Source: Malurus cyaneus samueli (Eukaryota; Chordata; Aves; Passeriformes; Maluridae). From it: a DNA stretch of 64,000 nt. The stretch spans positions 49,271,248-49,335,247 of the forward strand of contig CM019216.1 in NCBI GenBank assembly GCA_009741485.1. Reading direction: 5' to 3'. Under the pieces are notes generated by a model. That model saw only the letters and a program-made list of their open reading frames with translations, was not told where the DNA came from and did not search any database. Below, piece by piece: positions 47,401 through 61,664 of this stretch (position 1 is the stretch's first letter; the number at the start of each line of letters is the position of its first letter). The position numbers and the translations under genes are program-made.

Positions 47401-50400
47401 ATTGTACGGCACCAAATCATAATTGTTCAAAAAGAAGAAACCTTGATGTTAGATAAGAATAATACTTGGCTGAAAAAGCAAAGCTAAATCCCAAATATTT
47501 TACATCCATACAATTCAACAGAACAGAACTAACATTACCAAATAATTTGTTAAAAGTGGCATAGTTTGGCATACATGTTTACCCAGAGCATTATACAAAA
47601 TCATGGTGGTCTGTTTGCTATTTCTCCCTCCTTTTTATTCCTCCTCCTCCTCCTTAACACCTGCTTCTCAGCCAGGGACAGCTACAGCGTGACACATTGA
47701 GGCTGCACCTTCTGTTCATCAACAGACCCTCCCTACCAAGGGGACAGCATGCCCCACCAAAGGTGCAGCAATGCCATCTGCACCCTCCCTGGCAGTTCAT
47801 TCCAATGGGAGAAGTAGGTCATGCTGCCTTTCGCTGATGTCTAAAGGAAGCGGCTTCAGCTTTCATACCTGAAAGGGATTGCCTATATCCCAGTTTGGGA
47901 AGTCACACTTCCCTTGGTTTAACTCTTGCTTTCACTGGATTCTCAGTCTCACAGGATTGTGAAAAGGTACAAAAAGTTGAAATTGTAAAGGAAGTTAGCG
48001 GGATCTTTGACTCCGTCAATGGAGAATAAAACTAGGTGAAACTAGGTCTGTTTCTTATAACTAAATTCTTTTAAAATAAAGGCTTAGTTCTAATTCTGTT
48101 ACCACACATTTCATTCAGCCTTTCTGAAAGCTTCAAGAAGTTTCATAATCCTGGTTTTTATTCCTACAGCAATCAACTGTACATATTGTTCAGAGAGAAT
48201 GACAGAACTGAACATGCCCTGAAACAGGCCAGTGCTGCTCAACCATTTCTAATGATAAAAGAATTTCTATCAGTCTCTCCCTCTCTCTCCTGGAATTGCT
48301 ATACCTTATTCTACTACAATCATTAAAAAAAAAAAAAGGTATTAATTTGGAGTTTAAGACACTGAAAAAAGTCTCTGTATTGCTGTGTTTGCTGCCATTC
48401 TATTTTCTCATACTCTCTTCAGAGGATAAGATTACACCAAACTTGCATAAATCCTATCCTGCATGCATATATCTGCATAGTCTTTATATTGCATTAGTAT
48501 CTAAACCTCATTGAGGAACAGAGGAGAAAATTTTATAGCTAAGACTGTGGGGAATAAAAGCCAAAATATGGAATTCCTCTGGATTAATTAGTCTTGTGCC
48601 CTGTCTCATTATATTTTATAAAGCATGCTCACTGGCAGCTGAAGACAAACAATATTTCTTTGGACACTAACACAGTACCAAACAGCCTTTTCCAGGAAGA
48701 GATTTCAAATATAAAGTATTTTTTGTTGCAGGTGATCTCAGAGTTAAAATGGATGGTGTAAAAAGGAAGTAGTCATGAACAGGGCTGTCCTCCGGGGTCT
48801 GCCTGTTTCCTCCTGACAGGGAGGCTGTGCCACAACCTGTGCCTGCGCTGAGAAGTGGCTCACAACCACTATGAAGGTCTTGTTGCCCATCTTAATCTTG
48901 AAAATCCTCTTTGTGACTTTCTTGAGCAGGCTGCAAAGCTTCTTACTCCATGGTGCTCCACTACATCTCAAAGCAGATGAAAACAGTGGTGATAGCATCC
49001 TAGGGGATTTACAGACACCTTCCTGTATGCCTAAAGAGAGTTTGGGAGAAGCAGGGCCTCATACAGTCTCACACATCTGTGACTAACAAAACACAATACT
49101 TTCCAGGGGTCTTCACAATAGGTGATTTTTCTTCATTTGTCTGTAGGTACTAGAATGCCCAAATCCCTTTGAATCCTAGGGGACCTAGGTCCTAAGGGAT
49201 AAAATGAGGATGCAGGTGAATGAAGAGTCTGCATTTTGTTAGCCGAGAGGTTTGAGAGTGTTTTAGCATTTTATTCGTTCCTCATTTAATGTAAATTAAA
49301 TTTTTATTTCCTCCTTGGTAATTTGGGATGCGAGTTTTGATAATTTAGGGATGTGTATAATTGTTTAGGCTGGGACTATATCTTCCTCCTCAGACTTCCA
49401 GGTGGCATCACATTATCATATACATAAGCTTCCAGATGTAAAATTCAACATAGATTTTCCAAGATCTGATATTAGATAATTAGTTGTTTTGCCACCCGTG
49501 ATGACTCCAGAATTACTCTCTGCCTTGTTGTCCTCTTCTACTGGATAATCTCTTTTTATTTTGTTGTTAGTGTCTCTGGTAATTATTCTCTATTACTTGT
49601 ATTTCAAGCCAGTGGATTTTTGTACAGATCATTTGTGAGCTTGAGGCAAGTTTCAGAGATAACTCTTGGACTAGGAACTCTTGAAAATGTTGTCAAATTT
49701 ATCTCTGAGGTTTTTTTTTGTTNTTTTTTTTTTCTAAATGCCTGTGAAACCTCAATGAAAGTAATTCTGGAAATAACCTTTTCATTTTTATGTTTTAATG
49801 GATTTTGTGTATGATGACTTGACATTTTATTTGTTAATTTACACTTAAAAATCCTATGGAAAAATCCCTGTATTTAGGCAAGATGTAAATGAATAAATCA
49901 ATGTGAATCAGATCCTTTGTTCAACAATTTGCTGGGCTTTTTATGAGGCCAGTTATGCTGTTATCTACATCCTGGATGTTATCCAAGCTTCTTACATAAT
50001 GCCCTAGTACTTTTGGAGATATTAGAGAACTCTGGCACACATCAAAACAATAAAACCAGGATATCAGGGTTTCCAGCTGGTGCATGTGCACAGAAAAAGC
50101 TCTGTAGGTGTACCGAGAAATACGCATGACAGGTCTGTTGTAAGGCTTTTGATTCAGGGACCGCAGATTTAAAGAGCAAGTGAGAAAATTATTTCCCCTA
50201 GATCTCCTCCCCTGTGTGCCCTGATACTGCTTTAGGTGGTTTTAAATGACAGACAGTGTCCATCAGCTGTGACTGTACCTGCCACAGCTCCTGTGCTCTC
50301 TCTCCAGGCTGTGGGAGGGCAGCTCGCTAGCGAATGAGGCCAGTGTCCCTGTTTCTATGGCGACTTTACCTGCAGTCACCCCATCAAGCAGCCCCTCTCC

Positions 50401-53400
50401 GTGCCATGGAGCTGGTGCAGGGGAGGGAGAGGAGGTGGAGGCAAGGAAGGAGTATTTCCAAGGAGGAGCGTGGGAAATCGGCATTGGTTGTGTTGTAGTG
50501 TCAGAGCGTCGGGAATGGGAACAGGAGAGACCTCATCCCTGTAGAGCAAGCTCCAGGGAGGTGCTGGGCTCCTGCACCCTAATCCCTTCCTGCACTCCTT
50601 GTGTCTGGCAGAAGGCACAGCAAAGTGCTGGTAGCCTGATCCTGTCTGGGGTCCCTGTGGAGTCACTTTATTCAGCACAGCACATCCACCCTGCTGCCAT
50701 TCTATTACCAGAAAACAATCAAGCTTTGTGGAGTGAGGACAGGGCCAGGGACACTGGAGTCCTGCAGCAAGGCTTTGGGTCACATTGCCATGGCAAAATG
50801 CAAACCCTGGGCAGCTGATGCGGCTGCCCACAGAGAATCAGGATGTTGCAGGAGAGATCTGAGATAATCCTTTATTGATCTGGGGTGGAAGAGACCATAA
50901 TTGAAGCATAATTGACCCTTAAGCATAAGGTAATGCCTGTATGTTGAAAAGGGTGCTGCAGAGTGAGTCTTTCTCCCTCTGCTCTGAGTCTGAATGTGAA
51001 GTTAACTTGGTATCTATCTCAGCAAAGTCAGCAATAAATCCAAATGTTTCTGTTTGGCCTAGTTAATCAGTTATTAATGAGATATATACACAGGAGAGGA
51101 TGTCCCAGAGGTTTCATTCATTATTGAGGGGGGAAGTCAAAGGAAGGCACATAAACTTACCCTCTTGTGTAACCATACTTGCTCAAAAGAGTGTGATCCA
51201 CTCTTTCCAAACTCATCCTCTTTTCCCAGAATCCAAGTTACCTTGTAATTATAGAAGAGGCATGTGTAGGAAGCAACAAATCCTCATTATAAAGAAATAT
51301 TCCTTTAAATCTTCTGGGACTAAATATTGGCTCCACTGAGGTCAATAGCTAATCTCACATTGTCATCAAAATGACCATCCTCAAATATTAGGATTCCTTG
51401 GACATTTTCCTCATTTGTGTTCTCTAAGCTGGCACAGGATTCTTCACACCGATTTGAGTAATGAAGGATTTAATTTGCTTTAGTAAACAAACTTCTGTAA
51501 AGTAAACATGTTTTCAAATCATTGATTATTTCTAGAAAAAAAAAATGTTCTGTTCACTGGAACTACTTCATACAACCTGAGAACTTCTGTGAATTGCGAT
51601 AATGAATTGTGCTCGAGATGGGCTTTATTAAAATATCAGGTTTTTTTGCACATACAAAATTTTTGTATGACTTAAAAATAAGCAGAACAAAATACAAAAT
51701 TTTGTATGACTTAAAATGAGCAAAACAAGAATCATTTAATGCACCAAAGTAGACGTTCCCAGTTTTATAATGAAGCTTTTCTTTCAAGAGGAAATACTAT
51801 AGGTACTGGAAAGGAAGGCTCTGTCTGCCGAGCTGTAGCTGCCAGTGCTCAGGCACAGAGCCAAGCAGTGCATCCCATCTCCTGTTTGATGCTGCCTGTG
51901 TACTTTATGATGCCTGTTACAGCCTCCTAAAATCATGATAATATTTGCTGCCATCTTGTCCTCTCCTGCCCTTCAGATCTAGCTCTGGAATGAGACATGA
52001 GTAACAAGTCTGTTAACTCAGGGAAGTTAAGTCCTTTCTCTCAAAGATGACTGGGTTAATTTTTTTAAGGAAAGAATCCTAAACCATTTTTGCCCACTTT
52101 ACATTTGCATGCACTTTCCATTAATCCATCATAATTTTAAAGATGCTTATCTGAGTTGAAGCAAAATTTCAGCTTTCATTTTGTTTACCAAACTTTTAAT
52201 AGCTTGAATACCAAAAACTTCCATTCTGAAAGCTACACTACCATTAAAGACCACAATAAGATACACGTGTAAACGTTTCTGAGCCCTCTTTCAAGAATAA
52301 GTGTCCTTTTCAATGACTGCTGGGGTGAAATTCTCTCTCATTGCAGGATGCTTTGTGAGGCATTGGGAGTGAGTGCATCTTGTAATTATGATCAAAGTAA
52401 TTATGATTCAAGCCACTGAGATAATAGTGACCTGCACCACTGATGTGAAATGAGCATGACACAGAGCTATTTCCATGACTGCCTGGTGAGCCCATTAGTT
52501 CATGGGCACTGTCCCTTGACCAAGGAGTTCTGGAAAAGGCACAGATCAATACCTCCCTGGGGCAAGAGCAGTTGCTAGTCCCCTTCCCAGAAAGCAACAT
52601 TTGAGATTCTCCCCTTCAATATTTCTGCAAATTATGACAGACTCACCATGTCTGGACGGGGAATTGTTTGGATCTGTAACTGTATCCACCCTGAGACATG
52701 GATTCACCACTTGATTAGTGTTTGACCTGTGTGGTAATGACATTAGGCGTAAGAGGGTTATTGAGATCAGAGAAGCTATTTCTTACAGGAAAAACAGAAA
52801 TCAGAATGACTTTTCTCTGAAGCAAAGCCTTTTTTTTGTACACTGCCGCATTACCTGGTAGCACAAGTTTCATCTGGACCAAACCCAAGCTGACTTAGTC
52901 CAAGCACAGCATGTGATGTTTATGCCAGTTTAAGGCATTTTCCTGACTGCAGCAGAAGAGTTGATACCTAGTCCAGTATAAAAACTGCTGGGTGAAGCTT
53001 TTTTTTTGCCAATTTTTTGGCAAAGCATTTGGAAATCATCATTGCTATTAAGCATTTGTTTAAAATCATTCTGTAGCACATTGCCACAATGTCTGGCACA
53101 AGGAGCCCGAAAATCAGATGTACCCTCTCTCTGCATCTGTCAGTTGAGATGGAGACAGCTGACTGGGAAAGAAATGTAGATTTTTTACTTCAGTGCTACA
53201 ATTTGGCATATGTGCATACTTGCCAGTGTATTAAAAACATGTTCTAGTCCAGTCTTCTGACTTTATTTAATTTTATTTCAATTACATGTGAAAGTAATGG
53301 GGAGATTGAAAAGTTATATAGCATCATCTAGTGTTCATACATAAATCTACATAAGCCTGTAGTTTCACCAGCCTTACTTATTCAGATTAGCTGGCACCAG

Positions 53401-56400
53401 TGTTGACTCCAAAGGAAAATGTGAGGTAAATTCCTCATTTCCAGCTGTCAGAGTGTGGACCCTAAGGAAGAAATAAAAAGGAAAGAGCTGCATTATACTC
53501 ATGCTGTTAGCATTCACAGGAATGGAACAAGAATATTAAATACTTTCTTGTGAGTATTTTTGCAGATAAGGCTAAGCCAAAGAACTTTGGTGTGTGATTT
53601 TAGTGTAAAGATGGTAAAAGCCCAGGATCAGAGCCTGCTGTACTCACTCTGATTTGACAAAATAAATTACTGTGCTTATTTTTTAAGTACTTGTTCAGAG
53701 AATCAGAACAGGAATTCCAATCTTCTGTCTCGGAGGCTAAGCATTTTAAATTAAATTACTTAGAAGGAAATGCAATAGAAATCCAGGAGGACATCACAGA
53801 GTTCAGAAGCCTGCCTTCTGTAAAGCTTGTCTGCTTATGTTCACTGCTCTGGAGGGGTTTGTCTTCCGTCTCCTTCTTAAAAGTTTAAGATTTTAAGATT
53901 GGTTATGCTTAACTGTGTGCTGTGTTTGAGTGTGAAAAATAGCCAGTGGAGAGGTCTATGCTAATGCAAAAAAAAAAAAAAAAGAAAAAAAAGTACCCCA
54001 TGTCTTTCATTTAAATCCAGACTACAGTGTAAGACTTTCTTGTATCTGTGCCAGTGACACTCCTAAGCACTCCAACGGGTCTCGTAACCCTGGAAAAGGC
54101 AACCTCTGTTCCTAAGGAGCAGAGCAGCTCCCTAAACTATCCAAACAGCAGAAAGAATTCAGATCACATCTCCCCAGGCTCTTCTGCAGGATGGTTCCCC
54201 TTGGTATGCCATCCCCTGTATGTGAGAACTAAATTGTGTTTCCCTTCAAAGACCACAGAGCATGACCCAAGTGATGCTGCAGGCAGGGAGGAGACAAGGA
54301 CAGGACACGCTGGAAAACTGTGGGAACAGGACAGACAGCTGGATGGGAGGCTGAATGGGGCACATCTTTTTATCAACAAAGAGTATTCTTGTCTCCTTGG
54401 TGAGAATTAAAAAGGATAATTAAATGTGACTCAAGATGAGTAAGGTCATGTGCCACACTCATCTGAGGAAATGGGCCTTTGGAGTGAGCTAGGAATATTT
54501 GGGAAGCTGGACTTTTTTTTCTGGTGGAATCAGTGAGTCCTCAGAGGTTCTTGTTTGATAGGAATACTTAGGAATTCCTTTCAAACCAATTTAAAACTAA
54601 ATATGTGTTTCTTTTGCATTCTTTCGATAAACAAAGACCTATCTTTTTGATGACTTGGGGCAATGGACTAGAAATCCCTGTCCTGCAATATCTGCCCATT
54701 TGTGTGCCTCAGGGTTTTCATTATGGCCCTAAGCTTGGTGGCTTTTGTGGCCCTATGTGACATAAATGGTCACATTTATGTTTGCTATATAATATCAGCA
54801 AGGTGGCTGTCAGGTACAGGAAATGAATTTCACATGAATCTTCATGCCTTGGACACTTGTAACATGGAAATGGTATTGATATGTAAGAAATCATATCATT
54901 CTCATTCTGAGAAATCTCAGAGGCAGAGTCCTCATGAGCACCCAGATATTGGAGTTTGGGATGTGCCCTAAAAAGAAACAAAAGTTAAGGAAAAGAAAAG
55001 CATGAGAAACTGGGCAATGGAAGTATTTACCATGTTTCCCAGAAAAAAAAAAAAATCTGTTTGAAAAAATGTTTGTTTTCTGTCACCTCTCACCTTGGTG
55101 ATGTGACACCTCTTCGTACACTGCCATTAGGTCTCATTTCAATGTTAGCTTTGTTGTGCAAGCATCTGTGAATACCTACTCTTTTAAATAACGACCCATG
55201 CTCATGTTTGCTCCTTACACATCTTTTCTAGGTTTAAAGTACCACAATTCCGTTTCAAAAATTACTGACTTGATTTAGGAATTATATGTTGAATATACAT
55301 TTTAGTTTAATCAAACAGGTTTGAAAATTGTTTTTTCATGAGTTATTCAGACTTCTCTAAAAGAGACTGAAATCTGTTTTTCTTGAAAATCACCCTTATT
55401 TCCTCTCTCATTGCAAATGTAACTGCAGAACAAAAATGCTGTGTTGTATACCAACACAGAATATCAATTAGAGACAACAAGAGTGTTATTCTTTCCAATG
55501 ACAGAAGCAAAATTAAGCAATAAATGTGAGGCTAATTTATACTCCATGTTTTATTTTACAACATTTCTTTCCAGTTGTCTTGTACTAAAATTTATCTTCC
55601 TGCTGCTTTCCACACTGAAGAATCATTTATTTCTTTGAGAAATATTTTTGTTAGCGCTCCTTTCCTTTCTTTCAAGAAAGCTTCTCCCCTCCCCCTCCCT
55701 TTTATTTTTCAGTCTAAGGAAAATGGCTGCAGCTGGAAGAAGATGGTTCAGTCTTCTGAAAATTTTCTCTGCAGTCTCTGAATTTCAAGAGCTAATTTTG
55801 ATTCCTGAATTAATTGTTTACTCTTTCCAAATGGCAAAAAAAAAGTTGTTTTGGTCCAAGTTTCTAATTGATGCAGTCATTTTGCATACTTCACATCAGT
55901 AAATATGGGCACTAGCATCTAGCTACAGACTGACTGCTTGGGATATTTGTGCCTTTCTTTTAATGAATCTTTTCCATTATGTTGATTTTTTTCTAATTAG
56001 TTACCCCCACTTATTCTCATTTTCATCTAATTAAAATGTCATGCTAAAAATATAAGTGAAGATTCAGTTCATTTGTCTAATAAATGAATGCATATTTAAT
56101 GACAGACTGAAAAATAAACCCAGCTCACAATGTGATTCTAATAATTTTTGCTGCAGTTGACTCTTTCCCTGGTGATATACAAACAAACAGCCGAAATATT
56201 TCCTTGGCTTCATAAGCAATCTTAGGGCTATATTTGAGTAACAATTTCTGAGAGAACATAGACATATTGCATTAAAATCTTACCATCATCTTCCTCCATT
56301 AGACAGGGGCTTACAATTCGGATGCTCTCAGGAATAAATCTCTCTCTTTTGGTTATTTCAACTTTTAAATACGTATTTCAGTGAGCACATAACTAAGTTA

Positions 56401-57690
56401 GCATCAAAATGCCCACAATTGGGTTAGATAAATCCCATCCATAGAAGTAAATGAAAAAACAACTTTGTTATTATTAGAAACCTCTTTGAGGCAGCATGAT
56501 AAGTGTTCTCAGATCTGTGTTAATCTCTGTTGAACACTGTATTTCAAAATCCTTTGGTGTTTCTTTCAGTAGTAGACCAAAAAATAATAAGTGATCATTG
56601 AAAAATGATGCTCTTTACTAGAAAGTCTCCTTAATAAATAGAGTAAATGGAAAAATTTTGAATTGAACTGATACATTTCTTTTGAATTTACTATCAGAAG
56701 TTTGCAGCCAGTTTTGACTTGCTCCCACCTACAGTTTAAGCCCAACCGAAACTCACAGAATTACTTCAAAGAAAAGGAGCATTTGCAAATTTTCTCATGC
56801 AAATGAAAGACTACAGAGATAACAAACCACGTGTTTGTTTGCTGGGTGTTCTTTTGCAACCATTGCTTATCTGAGAAAAAGCAGCTGAAGATTATAAAGT
56901 CCTAAAATTCTTAGAAGTAGCTGAGATGAAGGCAGCTGGGCAGTTTCACTTTTACTGGAGTATAACTTGGACAACCATTTGATCACTGGAGGCAGGGCCT
57001 TTGTGTTCCCTTTGATCTACAGGATTGTGGAGGTTTAGCAGGAGACCTTAGGGTTTCATAATGATGACCATTGCCACACAAGACAAACCAGTACTATAAG
57101 CACAGCTAGCCAGGTGCTATAGAGCCTGAGGACAGGCTGATCTGGCTGCTTCCAACACTCTTTTGACCTGAAGGCTGCAGGGAGTTTCAGCCCAAATGAC
57201 GAAGGTGACAGTGGCAGAAACAGCTGTATGTCATGGCTGCATTTTTGTCAGTGCCTGGAGCCCTCTTCAGAATACCTGAGCCATTGCTTAACCCTGACTG
57301 TGCACGTGTTGAGGTGAGACCTGTGACATTGCTGTCCCTTCCTTACCCAGAGGAACTGAGCTGGGAAAGGGAAGCCGGCCGACAGCAAGTAAGAAACGGG
57401 GAGACAAAAATTTTGATAATGCAACTGTACATCAGTTGTTCCCTACACAATTGTAGCACCTCAACCATTTGGAAGTGTGTGTATACATCATGGGCTGCAC
57501 AGGTTTGGTTATTTTATGATTATTGATTCTTCTCAAGCATTTGCTGCTGCTCCCTAGATCCCACAGAGGGGACAGACTACTGCTCACAGTTGCTAATCTG
57601 GCAATCCACGTCAGGGTCACGACTGGGAAGAGGGAAGGGAGACAAAGACTTCTGTGTCTGAGTCACCCTCTTTGCCCAGCCCTCACCTTT
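44412..57690. other. Intergenic region between MTCL3 and LEG1
   Basis: The 13 kb between the divergent genes contains no convincing coding exon. It holds the 40-bp palindromic tandem repeat at 51651-51729, an A-rich tract near 53969-53991, an unknown base at 49723 within a T run, and a perfect hairpin TTTGCCAA-TTTT-TTGGCAAA at 53005-53024. A few open frames of 60 to 150 codons on both strands lack family resemblance. Confidence 0.6.
51651..51729 (+). repeat. Tandem repeat of a 40-bp palindromic unit
   Basis: Two copies (51651-51690 and 51691-51729) of a unit containing ATACAAAATTTTGTATGACT and then AAGCAGAACA-like sequence. The second copy holds a perfect 16-base palindrome, and the first has one extra T. 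The copies differ at few positions, so the duplication is fairly recent. Confidence 0.85.
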
Positions 57691-57693
57691 CCC

Positions 57694-57700
57694 GATAAAA
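57694..57700 (+). promoter_or_regulatory. Probable LEG1 TATA box
   Basis: GATAAAA lies 40 to 46 bases before the LEG1 start codon, which would give a transcript start near 57725 and a very short 5' UTR. TATA-type promoters suit a tissue-restricted, highly expressed secretory gene. Confidence 0.5.
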
Positions 57701-57739
57701 GCCCTGCAGCCACAATCACCTGGGTCACAAACAGTCACA

Positions 57740-58061
57740 ATGTGGCCCTGCTTTGGCATACACGCTCTTCTGGTGGTGACTGTAACCCTGAGCCCTGTGA
57801 CAGCCGCAGTGTGGAGTGGAAACGATGTCACTGGAGAAGACGCCTATCCCCCTCTCTGGGACCTGGCTGTTGAAAAGCTCCAGGATTTCCCAGTAAAGGA
57901 CGGCAAAATTGTCATCAATGCTTGGAGCTATCAGGAACGACTGGGAGTGTACAAGAGTTTGCTGAATGCTTCAGCCAAATATTTTGGTGCCTTTGGACCC
58001 CAAAACAGTGGCAATATTCTCTGGGGATTGCCATTGCAACATGGGTGGCAATTTCGTACAG
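57740..58061 (+). CDS. LEG1 exon 1 (secreted LEG1-family protein)
   Basis: The exon starts at ATG 57740 and ends at a CAG|GTATGG donor. It encodes 107 residues plus one base. Residues 1 to about 22 (WPCFGIHALLVVTVTLSPVT) are a signal peptide. The mature part shows LEG1 (C6orf58, DUF781) hallmarks: YPPLWD, INAWSYQERLGVYK, an Asn-Ala-Ser glycosylation site, and NILWGLPLQHGWQFRTG. LEG1 (liver-enriched gene 1) is a secreted glycoprotein family, needed for liver growth in zebrafish and made in salivary and other secretory tissue in mammals. The gene is divergent from MTCL3, as in human. Confidence 0.93.
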
Positions 58062-61000
58062 GTATGGATTATTTCCTTAAGATACTGGATTAGCGAAGTG
58101 TTTACCAGACCTTCTTAGAGGCTTCCTTTCCAAGGTTTCTGCCTCACAAGCCCAGTATAGCTTCAGACATGTAAACCTTGACAGAGCTACCAATTTGAAA
58201 AAGAAATGGTGAATGAAGGGCACACCCTTGCCTTGCTGAGCAACAGCTATTAAAATTCCTAATAGGAAGAGGTCAGAATCTAGATGTGTGGTCTAGATGA
58301 GCATTACTTCAGCTAACTGAAAATCTTTGACAAGGTGTTCCCAATTGCTTCAGTTTATATAGACAGATTTTAGGGTGTGCATTCTACAGTGCTGTTCTTA
58401 AATTGTAAACTTATCGGCTTTTATTTTTGTTAATGTTACAGTCTTCTATAGGTGGTTTAATTTCTAATACAGATATTTGAAAGTCCATGTTTCCCTCTGA
58501 GAACTTATTTCCATTAAATCTTCGTGATCAGTTTAGAAGCAGCCTCCTTATTTTCTAACAATGTTTTTTACAAAAATGAAAGTTTGTTTGTTCGGGGCGT
58601 TTTGTTTCCTTGTTTGTGAGGTTTGTTTGGTTATTTGGCTTTGTTTTGTTTTAAATTGTGTCCACATTCTAAGGGTTTATCCCCGAAAAGCTGCTTGTTG
58701 TCTAGTCCAGTCATTCTGGTTTGCTTGCCAGGGAAGCAGACACAGAAACACAGGTGAGGTGAGAGGTCCCTTAAGGCTAAGGCTGCAATATCTTATCAGG
58801 GGCTTTTATCAGACAACGTGTTCTCTCTCAGACTGCTCCATACACAGCACTCTGTGGAGTTTTCAGTTCAGAGCCACAGTTGACTTGCCTTGTTTTAGCA
58901 ACCAGAAAAGGGGGGAAGAAGGAAATAAGAATCAATGATGTTTTCAGGAACTCGTGCCTGGTGTTAACAAGATGTAAGCAAATGCATCCACCTGCTTTTG
59001 TTTTCTTTATTGGGTGTATTCTCCAGTTACAGGTGGTTGTGGTTTGGCTGAGCTGTAGTTTTGAAAAAAGACAGAGGTCCTGCAGCTAGTGGGGAAAGAA
59101 GTCTGCTAGCATTTAGCCACACCTAATGGAAAATTTATTCCTAAGTCAAAATGAGGAAAATGAGACAGTAAGCAAAATCCAAGCAGGAAACTAGCTGGCA
59201 AACAGATAGCAACAGGAAGAATTTGGTTGGAGTCTAGGCAAGCTTGTTCCTCTTTCCTAATGCATACAAAAAGAAGAGAAGATGAAGAGGATGGCTGGTA
59301 CAGCTGGAAGGATCTGGTTATGGAGATCATACACATGATCTTCACATCATGGAGATCATTCACATGATCATACACATGATCATGAGGTTATGAGCCTCAT
59401 CCACAAAGTGAGGATGTGCCTTGTTGCAGTGACAGTTTTCAAGCAGAGTCATAGTTGGAGCAGGAACATAGAACGTGAGAGGAAAATTTGGACCTGGTTA
59501 TACAGACAGGTAAAGATGTACTATCACCTTCTAAAGAGTCATAGGACTGGTACCTACCCAAGGAGATATATTTTTGAATTTACGTGAACAGAAGGTTAAA
59601 AAAATACTAAAAGGAGAAATGTCACATTGCTGGAAGTAGTTTTACAGTTTAAAAAAAAGTGAGAAGTTGAAGGATAAATGGATAAGGATAAAGAGCTACA
59701 TAATTCTGGTACATACAGTAGTGAGGTTAGCAAAGGGCTAAACCCAATCCAGATAGGCAGTGGGATAAATTAGTGAGGAATTACTGAAGAATTTGTATAT
59801 TGACATAATATGTTTGAGCAAACAAAAGTAGGATTTAAGTTCACGGTACAAGACAAAAATTACTGAATAAACAGTTCTGTCTGGTCTTGAAGATTATGTT
59901 ATTGAGAAAACATTTTATGGATATGGTTCTGTATAAATCATGAAGAGCAAGTGAAGCTGTTTCTTAATAAGAGTGGCACAAATATTAGCAATAATCCACT
60001 CAAGAATTAGTAATTTGCCCAAATTTACAGCAGAGACAAGGATGTTGAGACAGCATGGCTGTTAGGAATGAGATTGTGGAAGCAAAAGTTTTCACTTCTG
60101 AGTTGAAACTAAACTAAGAGTCCTACCCAGTCCGCAATCTGAGAAAACAGAGTAGGTTCTACCCCCACCTCACACACAAAGTGCAAATCCAGGAGCAAGA
60201 ACTTTAAGAAAGTTGGTATTGAATGTCACAGCTGGGAGGTACTGGCAATACAGATTAGCTTGGGTAGACTCAAAGACTGAAATAACAATCTTGTTAAGGG
60301 AATAGGAGGAAGCAGAGACAACAAGAATGGTGTGGAGGCCTCTAAGTGCAGTTAATGCTTCCAGCTCCAAGTAATTTCTACACATCTTATAATTATCACT
60401 GATAACTCTTCATTTTCCCAAAACACTGAGGTTAACAATATTTGGTAAACCTTGTGTACAATTCTTTTGCAACATTTTGTCTTATTTTTCTTCTTAGCCT
60501 TTTTCCTTTCCTTTCATCCGCTTTGCACACCGGTGATCTACTGCTGCCTATTTTTGACAGTCTCTGTTGAAGTAAAGACTTGAAAACTGGAATCTTTCTT
60601 TAAAATATATTAAAAAAAAAAAATCTTCATTTAAAAAAAAAAAATTGAACTGAAATCTCATCATTGCAAGTTAATGTTTTCAGTGCTTGGCTACTGAAAG
60701 ATACAGGTTTGAGTAGCTAACATGCCCTAAAGCACAGGCTCTGCCCAGTCAGCTAGGGAGGATAATTCGGATAATTTGTATGCACATTGTTCATGATCAT
60801 CTCTCTTTTTGAGTAAAAAGTATCAGAAAATGTGGTTTGGTAATGAGGTTTAGTTCTAATCTGACAGAAATGACACTGTCATTATTCAGCTGGCTCATCA
60901 GAGGGCGAGTGCTCTGCAGGGCAGTGTTTGAGAGCTTCTGGAATAGCTCAATTCATTGGACAGGGCCATGGTAATTGCATGTCACGCACTTCAAGCAGAC

Positions 61001-61664
61001 TTCCTGACACACTGCATTACAACACTTAATGTACATGCATGGTATTCTTTTAGGACTTAGGCTGTTTCTTCATGCCACGTGCTTAAAGCAAAATATTCGG
61101 TCACAAATAATTGTGAAATCTCTTGCATGTTTCCTATAGCAGAGCTACTTGCAAACCTTACTAATTAGCTGCAACAACGTTTGCATGCTTAGCTTCACAG
61201 CAAGGCCACGTTTGTCTGCATAATTAAACTAGAAGTGATTCTGTATCACACAACCCAATTAGGTGAGACAATTACTAGCATATCAAATTGGTGCTATGCT
61301 GCTCATTAAGCAGCTCTCCTGAGCTAGCAGCCCTACATCTATTAGAAATGATGCCTCAGCTCTGCATGTGTTTATCTCTGTAAAAATACTGTGATATCCT
61401 GTTTTCAAACAGTTCCCTAAATTCATGTAATACATATACAGTGGGGGATAACTCAAACTGCAAAACACGATCAATTTACTAGGCACTGAGAAACTCAGCT
61501 ACTCTAGGAACAGCAGTTTATGAAGCAAAGCAACAGAAATTGTTTTGCTTCCCTGACCAAAATTCTGCATACTTTACTCCCGCATATCTTTTTCATCTCA
61601 GTAGGATTTCTTGTGTGAAAAGTTGGAGAAGTATTGGTTGTACTATTTAATTTGATTCATTCAG
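58062..61664 (+). other. LEG1 intron 1
   Basis: The intron runs from GTATGG to TTCATTCAG. It contains a GATC-rich repeat at 59310-59395 and, at about 60880-61270, a stretch rich in TAATTA and octamer-like motifs that may be a conserved non-coding element. No coding exon was found. Confidence 0.85.
59310..59395 (+). repeat. Imperfect repeat of GATCATACACAT-type units
   Basis: Several near-identical units (GGAGATCATACACATGATC, CATGGAGATCATTCACATGATC and similar) follow each other. Because GATC and CATG are palindromic, the tract is also rich in inverted repeats. Confidence 0.75.

Noticed and set aside
48871..49086. Plus-strand 71-codon frame with a hydrophobic start (MKVLLPILILKILF...)
   Set aside because: It resembles a signal peptide, but the rest has no domain or cysteine pattern, and no splice or promoter context was found. 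An antisense frame here is equally long.
53005..53024. Perfect 8-bp hairpin with a TTTT loop
   Set aside because: Too short for a microRNA precursor and with no flanking complementarity; likely chance in AT-rich DNA.
54048..54410. Plus-strand 120-codon frame
   Set aside because: Low-information composition, no recognised motif, and an overlapping antisense frame of 71 codons; frames of this length are expected by chance.
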